Of a DNA stretch of 42,642 nt, positions 8,300-17,379 are shown in pieces. The translations under genes were made by a program, and so were the position numbers. Origin of the DNA: Pseudomonadota bacterium (GTDB lineage Bacteria > Pseudomonadota > Gammaproteobacteria > Steroidobacterales > Steroidobacteraceae); the NCBI GenBank assembly GCA_023423065.1, contig JAFAGC010000040.1:1-42642 (forward strand), read 5' to 3'. Position 1 is the first letter of the stretch. Every line of letters begins with the position of its first letter. The notes under the pieces are model-generated. The model was not told the DNA's origin, did no database searches, and worked only from the letters and a program-made list of their open reading frames with translations.

Positions 8300-10834
8300 T
8301 CAGTTGAAGTTCTTCTTCACGGTCACGGCCCAGGTGCGCGGCTTGCCCGGCGAACCATAGACGTGGCCCACCGAGTAGGCATCGTTCACCTTCGTCTGGA
8401 GGTAGTACTTGTCGAACAGGTTCAGCACCTCGAGAGCGAAGCCCCAGCCCGTGTCCTCGGACTCCCACCAGACACGCGCGTTGGCCAGCGTGTACGAATC
8501 GATGTGGTTATCGGCCACGAGCACCGGGATCGGACCGCCGCCGCCCGCCTGGCTGAACGGTGCCGCGCGCGCATTGGTGCTCGACACTTCCAGTGCGCGA
8601 ACGTTGCCGGCTTCGGTGAAGATCTCCGACTGGTAGGCCGCATCCGCGCGGAAGTGCATATTGCCGCCCCAGATGTCGTCGAGGTCGTACTGAATGCCGA
8701 GGCTCGCCTTCTTCTCGGGCGTGTACGGCGTGATGTCGTTGATTCCCACGCCGGTGCCCGCGGTCTCCTCGATGTCCGTGTACTGGAAATCGAGCAGGCT
8801 GAACGAGGCGTCGATGCTGAAATTCGACGTCGGGTAGAAATACGCTTCCAGTTCGACGCCTTTCACCTCGGCCGAACCGACGTTGGTCGGACGCAGGCAA
8901 GGCACCTGCTGCCCCGGGGGCAGGTCCGCGCAGAAGGTCGCGAGCAGCACGATGTCCTCGTAGTCGAAATAGAAGCCCGCGAGGTTCAGGCGCAGCTTGT
9001 CGTCGAACAGGTCGGACTTGATGCCCAGCTCATACGACGTGATCGTCTCCGGAACGTGCGGCGTCGCCTGGCTCGGGAAGTACGGGCGGGCATTGAAGCC
9101 ACCCGCGCGATAACCCGTCGCGGCCTGGGCGTACACCATCACGTCGTCCGTGAACGAGTAGTCGAGCGCCACGCGCCAGTCGGTCTGGTTGTTCTTGAAC
9201 GTCGCGGTCGTGCCGTTGATGCCGAACAGCAGGCAGTTAGGCTGGTTGCCGATGCCCGTCGGGCCCGCGGTGGGCGCACCGAGGAAGAAGTTGCAGGGGC
9301 CCTGGATGTCCGAGTAGTCCGGGTTGTGGCGGTTGTACTCGTAGTCCTTCTTGTCGCGCGAGTAGCGGATGCCCGCCGTCAGGTGGAAATCGTCCGTGAA
9401 GTTCACCGTACCGGTGGCGAACAGCGCCTCGTTCCTCGACGGGGTCGGGTCGGGGCCGTGGATGAAGTCGAGGCCACCGTACGGGATGTCGATGCGGCCG
9501 GTGTAGAAGCCGTCCGTGTCGAAGTAGAACGCGCCGACCGTGAAGTCGAGGATTCCCACCGTGCCGTTCAGGCGCAGTTCCTGGCTGATCTGCTCGTTGG
9601 TCTGCGTCTGGTTCAGCAGGTTGGAGGTCAGCGGCGCGCCGTCGACGTCGTACGACCAGTCCGTCGAGTAATCGCGATACGACGTGATCGAGGTCAGCGA
9701 GAACGCCTCGCTCAGCTCGAACTCCATCGTGAGCGCGAGTCCCCAGTTGTCCATGTCGCGGTGCGGATCGAGCGCCAGCGGCTTGTAGGGCATCTGCGAA
9801 TCGCCGGGATACAGGTCGGCGAAAGTTCCGTACGTGATGTAGCGGCGGTCGTAACCCTGGATCGTGTCGCAGCTGTTGGGGCCGTAGGGCACGAACTGGC
9901 AGTTGTACGGAATCGCGGCGCCGTCCGTGCCGCTGAGCCAGGCGCGAGCAGGCTCGTTGTTGATCAGGCCGGCCGCGTTCGCGTAGAGCAGCGTCGCGAC
10001 ACCCGGATCGTTGCGCTCGCGCGTGTAGTCAGCCGCGAGATTGATGTCCACCGCATCGCTCGGCTGCCAGCGCAGCGCGACTTTGCCGGCCGCGATCGCG
10101 ACGCCGCCGTCGCGACCGATCACCGGGCTCAGGCCGCGCGCCTGAGTCGGCACGTTGGTGCCCGGGTGCGTCAGGTTGTAATCGAGACGCTTGATGTAGC
10201 CGGTCTCGTTCTTGCTCACGCCCGACACGCGCATCGACCACGTGTCGTTGAGCTTCACGTCCCAGATGCCGCGCAGGTCGAGGCGATCGAAGGTGCCGTA
10301 CGTGACCTGGAACGATCCGCTGTCGTCGCCCTGCGGACGGACCGAATACATCTTGATCGCGCCGCCGATCGAGTTGCGTCCCGCGAGAGTGCCCTGTGGG
10401 CCGCGCAGGATCTCCACGCGCTCGACGTCCATGAGATCGAGCAGGGAACCGGTCAGCGTAGGAAGATAGACGTCGTCCACGTAGATGCCGACGCCGGGCT
10501 CGACCGCGAAGTTGGGATCGTTCTGGCCGATGCCGCGGATGTAGGCGATGAGGCCCGAGGCATATTCCTGGTTCTGCGCCGCGAGCGTGACGTTCGGCGC
10601 CTGTCGGGCGACCTCGGCGATGTCCGTCTGGCTGCGCCGCTCGAGCATGTCGCCGCTGACGGCGGTGATCGCGAGCGGAGTTTCCTGCAGGTTCTGCGCG
10701 CGGAACTGCGCCGTGACGACCACTTCTTCGAGATCACCTTCGGCCGGCGTGGCAGTTTGCGCCTGCGCCGTTCCGGCGCCCAGCAATGCCAGCGGCAGCA
10801 AGGATTTCTGTTTCCATGAGCCCTTCTTCATCAT
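8300..10834 (-). CDS. TonB-dependent outer membrane receptor 1
   Basis: This is an 844-residue outer membrane receptor for energised uptake of a bulky ligand. It has a signal peptide (cleavage probably after GTAQAQ), a TonB-box-like DLEEVVVTAQFR, and a plug domain with AYIRGIGQNDP, VGIYVDDVYLP and VERVEILRGPQGTLAGRNSIGGAI. A long beta-barrel follows and ends in a terminal aromatic-rich strand (TWAVTVKKNFN). There is no N-terminal carboxypeptidase-like or signalling extension. GGGGGAG precedes the start. It lies 26 bases after the GntR gene on the same strand, so that regulator probably controls it. The ligand is unknown, and TonB receptors of this type need not carry iron. A terminator closes the unit. 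Confidence 0.93.
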   Translation of the reverse strand: MMKKGSWKQKSLLPLALLGAGTAQAQTATPAEGDLEEVVVTAQFRAQNLQETPLAITAVSGDMLERRSQTDIAEVARQAPNVTLAAQNQEYASGLIAYIRGIGQNDPNFAVEPGVGIYVDDVYLPTLTGSLLDLMDVERVEILRGPQGTLAGRNSIGGAIKMYSVRPQGDDSGSFQVTYGTFDRLDLRGIWDVKLNDTWSMRVSGVSKNETGYIKRLDYNLTHPGTNVPTQARGLSPVIGRDGGVAIAAGKVALRWQPSDAVDINLAADYTRERNDPGVATLLYANAAGLINNEPARAWLSGTDGAAIPYNCQFVPYGPNSCDTIQGYDRRYITYGTFADLYPGDSQMPYKPLALDPHRDMDNWGLALTMEFELSEAFSLTSITSYRDYSTDWSYDVDGAPLTSNLLNQTQTNEQISQELRLNGTVGILDFTVGAFYFDTDGFYTGRIDIPYGGLDFIHGPDPTPSRNEALFATGTVNFTDDFHLTAGIRYSRDKKDYEYNRHNPDYSDIQGPCNFFLGAPTAGPTGIGNQPNCLLFGINGTTATFKNNQTDWRVALDYSFTDDVMVYAQAATGYRAGGFNARPYFPSQATPHVPETITSYELGIKSDLFDDKLRLNLAGFYFDYEDIVLLATFCADLPPGQQVPCLRPTNVGSAEVKGVELEAYFYPTSNFSIDASFSLLDFQYTDIEETAGTGVGINDITPYTPEKKASLGIQYDLDDIWGGNMHFRADAAYQSEIFTEAGNVRALEVSSTNARAAPFSQAGGGGPIPVLVADNHIDSYTLANARVWWESEDTGWGFALEVLNLFDKYYLQTKVNDAYSVGHVYGSPGKPRTWAVTVKKNFN

Positions 10835-10860
10835 CGTTCTCCCCCAAACGAAGTTAGTTA

Positions 10861-11577
10861 TCAGCGGACCAGCGCGAATCTCCGGACGGCCTCCGATGAG
10901 GCCAGGTGAAATCCGACCAGGTTGAGACTTTCCTTCACGCCATGGGCGTGCTCTCGCAGTAACGCCTCTACCCGCCCGGTCTGGCCGGACTCCAGCGCAC
11001 CCACGATGGCGTGGTGCTGTCGATGCGCGTAGTGAAGGTGATCGTACATGCGATCCAGTTGGGTGCCGTCGAAAGCCAGGGCCTGTGGCCCCGCGAACGG
11101 CACGTGATTGTTGCGTTCGAGAGCGGCGGCAAGTATTGCACTGTCGGCCGCATCCAGGATGAGGCGATGGAAGCGCGCGTTCATCTCGGCGTAGTCGGCA
11201 CCGTCGTCCTCTTCGATGCGCCGCCTGGCGAGCAGAAGATCGCCGTCTTCGAGGCAGCGACGCAGATCGCGCGACAGCGCCTTGCTCACGCCACGTTCCG
11301 CGATGCGCCGTCCCGCGAGCGCCTCGAGCGCGCCACGCACGTCGATGGCATCCGAGATCTCGGCGGGCGTGAACGCCCGCACCACGTAGCCGCGGGTTTC
11401 GTTCATGACCAGCAGGCCTTCCTGCGCGAGCAGCGGCAGCGCCTGGCGCACCGGGGTGCGCGAGACTCCCAGCATGTCCGCGAGCGGCGCCTCGGCCACG
11501 CGTTGTCCGGGCGCGAGCCGGCCGTTCAGGATCATCTCCCGCAGCCGAACTACCGCCCCCGCCAGTTGCGTGCTCAT
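10861..11577 (-). CDS. GntR-family regulator with FCD-type ligand domain
   Basis: This is a 238-residue transcription factor. The N-terminal winged helix-turn-helix reads IRLNGRLAPGQRV-like and LADMLGVSRTPVRQALPLLAQEGLLV (about residues 16-58), the classic GntR signature. The all-helical C-terminal part contains ALEALAGRRIAERG, EMNARFHRLILDAADS and a late HHAIVGALESG segment, fitting the FCD subgroup that senses organic acids through metal-bound carboxylates. It lies directly upstream of TonB receptor 1 and downstream of the PQQ dehydrogenase. It therefore likely controls the receptor, and perhaps the dehydrogenase, in response to a pathway acid. The effector is unknown. Confidence 0.9.
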   Translation of the reverse strand: MSTQLAGAVVRLREMILNGRLAPGQRVAEAPLADMLGVSRTPVRQALPLLAQEGLLVMNETRGYVVRAFTPAEISDAIDVRGALEALAGRRIAERGVSKALSRDLRRCLEDGDLLLARRRIEEDDGADYAEMNARFHRLILDAADSAILAAALERNNHVPFAGPQALAFDGTQLDRMYDHLHYAHRQHHAIVGALESGQTGRVEALLREHAHGVKESLNLVGFHLASSEAVRRFALVR

Positions 11578-11675
11578 GCCGCGGATGGTGGTGCGGCTGG
11601 ATCCCGTGTGTCTCGACGGGATCCCGTCCCGTTCTCGACTATGCGCGAAATGATTCGGGTTCGTGCCGGGTGAGA

Positions 11676-11728
11676 AATCGGGGAGTTAGCCAGCTAGCAC
11701 GGCCGAACGGGGCACTAACTCCCCGATT
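11676..11728. repeat. Inverted repeat with GGGGAGTTAG arms
   Basis: Two perfect 14-bp arms (AATCGGGGAGTTAG and its complement) flank a 25-base centre. The repeat lies between the PQQ dehydrogenase stop and the GntR start. It resembles the other GGGG-armed repeats of the window in form but not in exact arm sequence. It could end transcription of the dehydrogenase gene. Confidence 0.7.
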
Positions 11729-11756
11729 ACTCGACCGGCACCAAACCGCGCGGCAT

Positions 11757-13934
11757 TCATTGTGGCGGCGGGGGTGTGCCGGTCGATTCGAGCGATCCGG
11801 GTGGCCGCTTCTCTTCGCTGGGCTCCTCGGCCTCGTCCGCTTCCGCGGCGGGCGCGGTGGCGACCGCCGGGGCGACACCATCGGGGCGCGTCGCGAGCCG
11901 CGCGCGGTATCGGATGTAGTGCCGCAGGGCCTCGAGCTCGCGATCGGTGAGCTCGGCGAATTTCGGCATGCCCCGCTCTTCGATGCCGGTCCTGACGACG
12001 GTCCTGAAGCGCGTGTTGTCGAGCACGAGCTGCGAGGCGCGCAGGTCGGGCGCCGTTCCACCCGCGACCGCGCCCGGCCCGTGACAAAGCTGGCAGCGCG
12101 TCCATTGCTCGACGCCTTCCTGCGCGAGCGCGGGATCGACGTCGACCTCGGGTCCATCGAGCGGCTGCGCGAACATCGGCGGCGGCGTCGGCGGTAGTTT
12201 GGCCGTGCCGTCCAGCACGAACGCGAGCAGGCGGCGCGGATGCACACGCGAGTCCCAGCCGAAGCGCGCGGCCATCGAGCCGAATCCGCCGGGCGCGCCG
12301 TGCAGCGGACCGGTGAGGATCGCGACGTATTGCGTCTTGCCGACCGCGAACGTGATCGGCGTACCGAGCGCGGCCGTGGCCGCGTAGAACGACCAGAGCT
12401 TGCGCCCACCCACGGCGTCGTAGGCATTGATGTAGCCGTCGGCCTGGCCCTGGAATACGAGGTCGCCCGCGGTCGCGAGGGTGCCGCCATTGTGCGGACC
12501 CGGCGTCGGCTGCCGCCACACCGCGCGCTGCTTCACGGGATCCCATGCGACGAGAAAGCTCTTGCCGCCGTCCGCGGGCGGGTCGCCGTCGGCGGTGGGG
12601 AATCCCGTGTACTGGATCGAGGCCGGCAATGGCTTCCAGTTCTTCGGATCGACTTCGCCGCCGAAGGTCGCGGGCATCTCGATCGTCGGCACGTAGACGA
12701 GACCGGTCCTCGGGCTGAACGACTGTGGATAGAGGTTGTGCACCCCCTGGAAGCTCGGCCACAGCGTCACGGGGCCGTTCTCGTAACGCGCGCCGGGCGC
12801 GACGACGGGCCGGCCGGTCGCGAGATCGACGCGCTCCGCCCACGTGACCTTGCCTAACTTCTCGGCCGAGACGAGTTTGCCGTCGGCGCGGTCGATGACG
12901 TAGAAGAATCCATTCTTCGGCGCGTGCAGCAGCACCTTGCGCGCACTCCCGCCGATGTTCAGCGTCGCGAGCGTCATGTCCATCGCGGAGTTGTAGTCCC
13001 ATGAATCGCCGGGGGTCGTCTGGTAATGCCAGACGTATTCGCCCGTGTCGGCATCGAGCGCGACCACCGAACACAGGAACAGGTTGTCGCCGCCACCGGG
13101 GCTGCGGATCATCCAGTTCCAGGGACCGCCGTTACCCGTGCCGAGGTAGATGCGATTGAACTCGGGGTCGTAAGTCATCGCATTCCACACGGTGCCGCCG
13201 CCGCCGTACTTCCACCACTCGCCGGTCCAGGTCTTCGCGGCCATCTCCATGGCTTCGTTCTCGAAACCCTTCGACGGATCGCCGGGCACGGTCCACCAGC
13301 GCCATACCTGTTTGCCCGTGGCCGCTTCGTACGCGGTGACGTAGCCGCGCACCGCGCCGAAGTCGCCGCCGCCGAAGCCGATGATCACCTTGTCGTTGAA
13401 CACGCGCGGCGGACCGGAGATGAACGAGCCATCGCCGGTATCGAGCGTCTGCACGGTCCACACCGGCTTGCCCGACTTGGCGTCGATCGCGATCAATCGG
13501 CCGTCATGCGTACCGACGAACAGGCGACCCTTCCAGAAGGCCAGTCCGCGAATTCCCCAGCCGGTGCGCAGCTTGGCGCCCGCGACCTTCGCGACCTCGG
13601 GGTCGTAGCGCCACAGGAGTCTTCCCGTCTTCGCGTCGACCGCGTGCACGAAACTGTAGCCCGACGCCACGTAGATGACGCCATCCACCGCGAGCGGCGT
13701 GGAGAGGTTGTTCGTGACGTCGAGATCGAGCGTCCAGGCGAGCCTGAGGCGCGGCACGGTCTCGCGGTTGATCTCCGTGAGTGGGCTGTAGTGAGCCTCG
13801 CTGAACGTGCGGCCGTATGCCGGCCAGTTGCGACCGTCCTTCTCGTTGTCGAGCGCCGCGTTGTCGATCTGCGTCGCGGCCATGACACTCGCCGCGAACA
13901 ACAGGCCGGCCGCACAGACTCCCAGAGCGCGCAT
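11757..13934 (-). CDS. PQQ-dependent alcohol dehydrogenase with C-terminal cytochrome c
   Basis: This is a periplasmic quinohaemoprotein dehydrogenase of about 725 residues. Domain order is signal peptide (MRALGVCAAGLLFAASVMA), a PQQ beta-propeller, then a cytochrome c domain with CQLCH and a distal RGMPKF, then an acidic/proline tail. Propeller marks include WPAYGRTFSEAHYSPL, GTGNGGPWNWMIRSPGGGDN and PGDSWDYNSAMDM, with the catalytic aspartate in WDY. The vicinal Cys-Cys pair usual at the active site of alcohol dehydrogenases is not visible; the corresponding stretch reads LRTGWGIRGLAFW. The start at 13934 is preferred because GAGGGG lies 6 bases upstream; 13940 and 13979 are alternatives. 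It oxidises an alcohol or aldehyde, identity unknown, and passes electrons to the respiratory chain. Confidence 0.92.
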   Translation of the reverse strand: MRALGVCAAGLLFAASVMAATQIDNAALDNEKDGRNWPAYGRTFSEAHYSPLTEINRETVPRLRLAWTLDLDVTNNLSTPLAVDGVIYVASGYSFVHAVDAKTGRLLWRYDPEVAKVAGAKLRTGWGIRGLAFWKGRLFVGTHDGRLIAIDAKSGKPVWTVQTLDTGDGSFISGPPRVFNDKVIIGFGGGDFGAVRGYVTAYEAATGKQVWRWWTVPGDPSKGFENEAMEMAAKTWTGEWWKYGGGGTVWNAMTYDPEFNRIYLGTGNGGPWNWMIRSPGGGDNLFLCSVVALDADTGEYVWHYQTTPGDSWDYNSAMDMTLATLNIGGSARKVLLHAPKNGFFYVIDRADGKLVSAEKLGKVTWAERVDLATGRPVVAPGARYENGPVTLWPSFQGVHNLYPQSFSPRTGLVYVPTIEMPATFGGEVDPKNWKPLPASIQYTGFPTADGDPPADGGKSFLVAWDPVKQRAVWRQPTPGPHNGGTLATAGDLVFQGQADGYINAYDAVGGRKLWSFYAATAALGTPITFAVGKTQYVAILTGPLHGAPGGFGSMAARFGWDSRVHPRRLLAFVLDGTAKLPPTPPPMFAQPLDGPEVDVDPALAQEGVEQWTRCQLCHGPGAVAGGTAPDLRASQLVLDNTRFRTVVRTGIEERGMPKFAELTDRELEALRHYIRYRARLATRPDGVAPAVATAPAAEADEAEEPSEEKRPPGSLESTGTPPPPQ

Positions 13935-14052
13935 CGTCATCCCCTCATTCCCGCGTGAAATCACTGTCGACTTCACCACGATTCCACACTCGACTCAAAC
14001 GGAAGCAGGACTCGTCCCTGGCGACATTCGGACTCGCCGCGCGAAGTGCCAG

Positions 14053-14071
14053 AATGGGGTCAGACCCCATT
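14053..14071. repeat. REP-like palindrome AATGGGGTC-A-GACCCCATT
   Basis: A perfect 9-bp inverted repeat around one base ends 3 bases before the GGAGGG ribosome-binding site of the amidohydrolase gene. The GGGGTCAGACCCC core is of the same style as the GGGGACAGA palindromes elsewhere in the window. If transcribed, its hairpin would lie in the leader, next to the ribosome-binding site. Confidence 0.7.
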
Positions 14072-14087
14072 TCCGGAGGGACTGCTC

Positions 14088-15578
14088 ATGCGCTTCGTCA
14101 GTGACGCCGAGCTCGCGGGATTGACGCCCGCCGAGAAACACGACACCGCTTCGCCGATTCCGACGCAGGTGGTCAGCAACGGCGAATTCACGCCGCTGCC
14201 GCAGAGCGAAGACCAGGCGCGCGTCGAGGCGCGGATCGGTGCGCTCGCGGACGAACTCGCGCCGAAACACGGCATGAGCCGGCGCGGCTTCCTCTCCTCC
14301 GCGGCCGGCATGTCCGCGGCGTTCCTCGCGTTCAACGAGGTATTCGGTCCCGTGTTCACGGCCAGCCGCGCCGAAGCCGCGACGCCCGGCATGGCCGACG
14401 AGCGCGCGAAGGCCCTGCGCAACCAGTTCATCGTCGATTGCCAGACTCACTTCGTGCGCGACGACTACGCACAACCGCTGCTGATCGGCTCGGCCGAGTT
14501 CGCGATGAAACACTGGAACCCGAACATCCCGGGCGCGGACGGGCTGACGCGTTACAAGTTCCAGAACTACGTGAAGGAGATCTTCATCGACAGCGACACC
14601 AAGGTCGCGATGATCTCCGGCACACCCACCGACGACTACGAATACCTGTTCCTCACCAACGACCAGATCGCCTCCGCGCGCGACGTCGTCAACAAGGTCG
14701 CGGACTCGCGCCGCTGTCTCGCGCACGGCATCGTGACGCCGGGCACGCCCGGCTGGTTCGAGGAGATCACGCGTGTGATGACCGATCTGAAACCCGACAG
14801 CATCAAGGGCTACACCATCGGCGATCCCATCTACCAGACGAGGAAGAAGACCAACTGGCGCATGGACGACGAGAAGCTCGTCTATCCACTCTACGAGGCG
14901 ATGCTCAAGAACGGCATCGATACGATCTGCATCCACAAGGGACTGATGCCGGCCGACTACATGACCTCGTGGGCGGACATGTGGCAGTACGCCACGGTCT
15001 GGGACGTCGGCAAGGCCGCGAAGGACTGGCCACAGATCAACTTCGTCATCTATCACTCGGCCATGCGGCCCTTCCTCGAACTACCCGACCGCGAGCTCGC
15101 GCAGTTCGAGAAGACCGGCCGGTTCGACTGGGTCTCCGATCTCGCGGACATCCCGGAGAAGTTCGGGGTGAGCAACGTCTACGGCGAGCTCGGCGCCTGC
15201 TTCGCCAACACCTGCGTCACGCATCCGAAGCTCGCGGCCGCGCTGATGGGCACGCTCATCAAGGGCCTCGGCGAAGACAAGGTGATCTGGGGCACGGACT
15301 CCGTCTGGTGGGGTTCGCCGCAGTGGCAGATCGAGGCCATGCGGCGGCTCGAGATCCCCGAGGACATGCAGAAGAGGTACGGCTACAAACCACTGGGTCC
15401 CGCCGACGGACCCGTGAAGTCGAAGATCTTCGCGGGCAATGCCTCGAAGCTCTACAAGATCGATCCGAAGACGGCGCGGAAGCTGTCGGCGGACAATCTT
15501 GAGGCGATCAAGCGCGAGTACCTCGCGATGGGCGGCCTGCCGAGCAACCTGCGTTACGGATACGAGTTCCGGGCCTGA
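14088..15578 (+). CDS. Tat-exported amidohydrolase-2 family protein
   Basis: This is a 496-residue TIM-barrel amidohydrolase of the ACMSD/resorcylate-decarboxylase group. GGAGGG lies 7 bases before the chosen ATG. A twin-arginine motif, MSRRGFLSSAAGMSAAFLAF, sits at residues 63-82 after an unusually long leader and is followed by SRAEAATPG, a possible cleavage site, implying export to the periplasm. Metal-site candidates are VDCQTHF (about residues 117-123), FVIYHSAMRPF and IWGTDSVWWG. The first metal motif has Gln where the usual His-x-His would have His. Enzymes of this fold hydrolyse or decarboxylate aromatic and related acids. The true reaction is unknown. It is divergent from the PQQ dehydrogenase and converges on the lipoprotein gene. 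Confidence 0.85.
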   Translation: MRFVSDAELAGLTPAEKHDTASPIPTQVVSNGEFTPLPQSEDQARVEARIGALADELAPKHGMSRRGFLSSAAGMSAAFLAFNEVFGPVFTASRAEAATPGMADERAKALRNQFIVDCQTHFVRDDYAQPLLIGSAEFAMKHWNPNIPGADGLTRYKFQNYVKEIFIDSDTKVAMISGTPTDDYEYLFLTNDQIASARDVVNKVADSRRCLAHGIVTPGTPGWFEEITRVMTDLKPDSIKGYTIGDPIYQTRKKTNWRMDDEKLVYPLYEAMLKNGIDTICIHKGLMPADYMTSWADMWQYATVWDVGKAAKDWPQINFVIYHSAMRPFLELPDRELAQFEKTGRFDWVSDLADIPEKFGVSNVYGELGACFANTCVTHPKLAAALMGTLIKGLGEDKVIWGTDSVWWGSPQWQIEAMRRLEIPEDMQKRYGYKPLGPADGPVKSKIFAGNASKLYKIDPKTARKLSADNLEAIKREYLAMGGLPSNLRYGYEFRA

Positions 15579-15589
15579 ACGCGCCCGCG

Positions 15590-17170
15590 CTACTGCCCCA
15601 CCGCGAACAACACGCCCGCGTTGATCGAGTAGACGGTCCCGTCCGCGCCGATCGCGGTCGGCGTGTACGACTGCCCGAGGCCGTTGTTGAAGCGGATGCG
15701 CTGCGACAGGGTGTTGGTCGAAAGATCCCAGCGGTACAGGTAGCCGTCCTCGTTGTTGACGAGCATCGAGCGCGTGGCCGGGTCGAACGCGGCCGTATTG
15801 ACGCACCACTCCCGGACGCCGCCCGCGTAGTTCGCGTCGGGCGTCGGTCCGAGGATGGTCATCACCTCCGCCATCACCTGGCGGCCGGAGATCGGATCGG
15901 GAAGCTCGGCGAACGGATCCAGGATCGCCATGCGGTTCTGGCCGTTGCCGGTGCCCGAGCCGCCGTAGTTGTTGTACTTCGTCGCCAGTAGATAGGTCGA
16001 CGTGCCGGTATAGGACGGCACGGCAGCGGCCGGCACGACGGTCGGCGTGTTGTCCCAGCCGAACGAGCCCGGTATTTTCGTCTGCGTGAGCGTCGAATTG
16101 AAATGCAGCAGCCAGCCGCGGTTGTTGTGCGACGGCAGGGTTGCCTCGAGGACGCCGAAGTACACGTCTCCGTCCGGGCCGACCACCGGCGACGAGGTGG
16201 CATTGGCCGAGATCAGCGCCTGTGTCCCGAGATTCGGATCCAAGAGCGCGACGCGTCCCGTTTGCGCGAGCGTCGCGCTGTCGAGCGCGAGCAGATAGCC
16301 TCGCCCCGCGGAATTGCTCACCGCCACGTACAGCGTCCCGCCGTCGTTCGACAACGCCGGCGCGCTGTTCATGGCGACCCGATCCATGGCGGGATCATTC
16401 GCAAGCGTGCCGACGGAATGCCAGATGCCACTGCCATTGGCCGAGACACGCGCCAGGCCGCTGGTCAGGCCCGCCGAGTTCGCGGCCGTCACGAAGAATC
16501 CGAACCAGGCGTTTCCGTCCGCATCCACCGTGATCGGCGTGCTGATCCTCACCGTGTTGTTCAACTCCGCCTGCGCGCCCGCGTAGACGTTCGCGCCGTA
16601 GAACACCACGGTCTGCAGCGAGCCGTTCGCCGAGTCGACATTGTCGCGATAGAAAAGCTTGCCGCCGGCGCCCGGCGCGTACATCCGCCCGGTGGGCGTC
16701 AGCGTCAGGTTGTAGCTCGGAAACCAGTTGTGCGGCGGCACGATGTAATCGCTGTCGGCGCTCCAGATCACGCCGCCGTTCACGCCGCTGCGCGCCTCGA
16801 TGCGAAACGCGCCCTGCGTCGTGGTCTTCACCGGCACGAGCACCGTGTTGTTCGACGAAATGATCGGCGAACCGTAGTGAGTCAGCAGGTACTGCCCGTT
16901 CACCAGCGTCTGCTGAAGATCGACCGAGGTCTGCCAGATGATGCGATTGAGCGCCGGAGTGGCGATGGCGCTCACCGCCGTGTGCTGCGCGTCGCGGCTG
17001 AACTGCGGCCATGCCGGACCGCTGACGGGCGGCCCGGGTTGCGGTCCCGGCGATGGACCTGGCGGCGGAGGGTTGAACGAGCCGTCGTCACCTCCTCCGC
17101 ACGCAAACAATGTCGTCAGCAGCAAGGCGCCGAGCAGCAGGCGCGCCCGGCCATGGTTTGTCTGGTTCAT
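15590..17170 (-). CDS. Lipoprotein with PQQ-like beta-propeller repeats
   Basis: This is a protein of about 526 residues starting MNQTNHGRARLLL, with a lipobox LLLTTLFAC followed by GGG. It is therefore an outer- or inner-membrane lipoprotein. A proline/glycine linker (PPPPGPSPGPQPGPPVSGP) leads to a domain with repeated WxxSxD and GxxYxxDxxG-like blades, for example GGVIWSADSDYI, GTLYVAVSNSAGRGYLLALDS and SMLVNNEDGYLYRWDLS. This resembles the PQQ-enzyme-like propeller fold without obvious PQQ ligands. It may be a binding or scaffold protein rather than an enzyme. The start at 17170 lacks a clear ribosome-binding site but is required for the signal sequence. It lies downstream of the SDR gene on the same strand with a 209-base gap. 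Confidence 0.8.
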   Translation of the reverse strand: MNQTNHGRARLLLGALLLTTLFACGGGDDGSFNPPPPGPSPGPQPGPPVSGPAWPQFSRDAQHTAVSAIATPALNRIIWQTSVDLQQTLVNGQYLLTHYGSPIISSNNTVLVPVKTTTQGAFRIEARSGVNGGVIWSADSDYIVPPHNWFPSYNLTLTPTGRMYAPGAGGKLFYRDNVDSANGSLQTVVFYGANVYAGAQAELNNTVRISTPITVDADGNAWFGFFVTAANSAGLTSGLARVSANGSGIWHSVGTLANDPAMDRVAMNSAPALSNDGGTLYVAVSNSAGRGYLLALDSATLAQTGRVALLDPNLGTQALISANATSSPVVGPDGDVYFGVLEATLPSHNNRGWLLHFNSTLTQTKIPGSFGWDNTPTVVPAAAVPSYTGTSTYLLATKYNNYGGSGTGNGQNRMAILDPFAELPDPISGRQVMAEVMTILGPTPDANYAGGVREWCVNTAAFDPATRSMLVNNEDGYLYRWDLSTNTLSQRIRFNNGLGQSYTPTAIGADGTVYSINAGVLFAVGQ

Positions 17171-17379
17171 TGGCCGCGATAGTGGCCAGCGCGACTTCCC
17201 CGCGCAAGTCCGAAGCGATCGACGGTCGCAAGACGGCGACGAGTCACGAACCGCGGCCCCGGGCTTTTTCGCCTTGTTTATCCGCGGATCCAATCAACCG
17301 AAGAAAATTTGTATGAAAATTGTAATGCGACGGCTGTGCGTGGCGTGGACAACGGCGCGATGCGGGCTTGTAGTTCGCG

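Noticed and set aside
8270..10819. Very long open frame opposite TonB receptor 1; similar ones lie opposite receptors 2 and 3 (18784-20868, 28876-31665)
   Set aside because: They are arginine/valine/histidine-rich products of reading GC-rich coding DNA on the other strand, with no motifs or ribosome-binding site; the receptors are certain.
13955..13976. GTGAA-N12-TTCAC dyad upstream of the PQQ dehydrogenase as a regulator site
   Set aside because: Five-base arms with a long spacer occur often by chance, and no second copy was seen.
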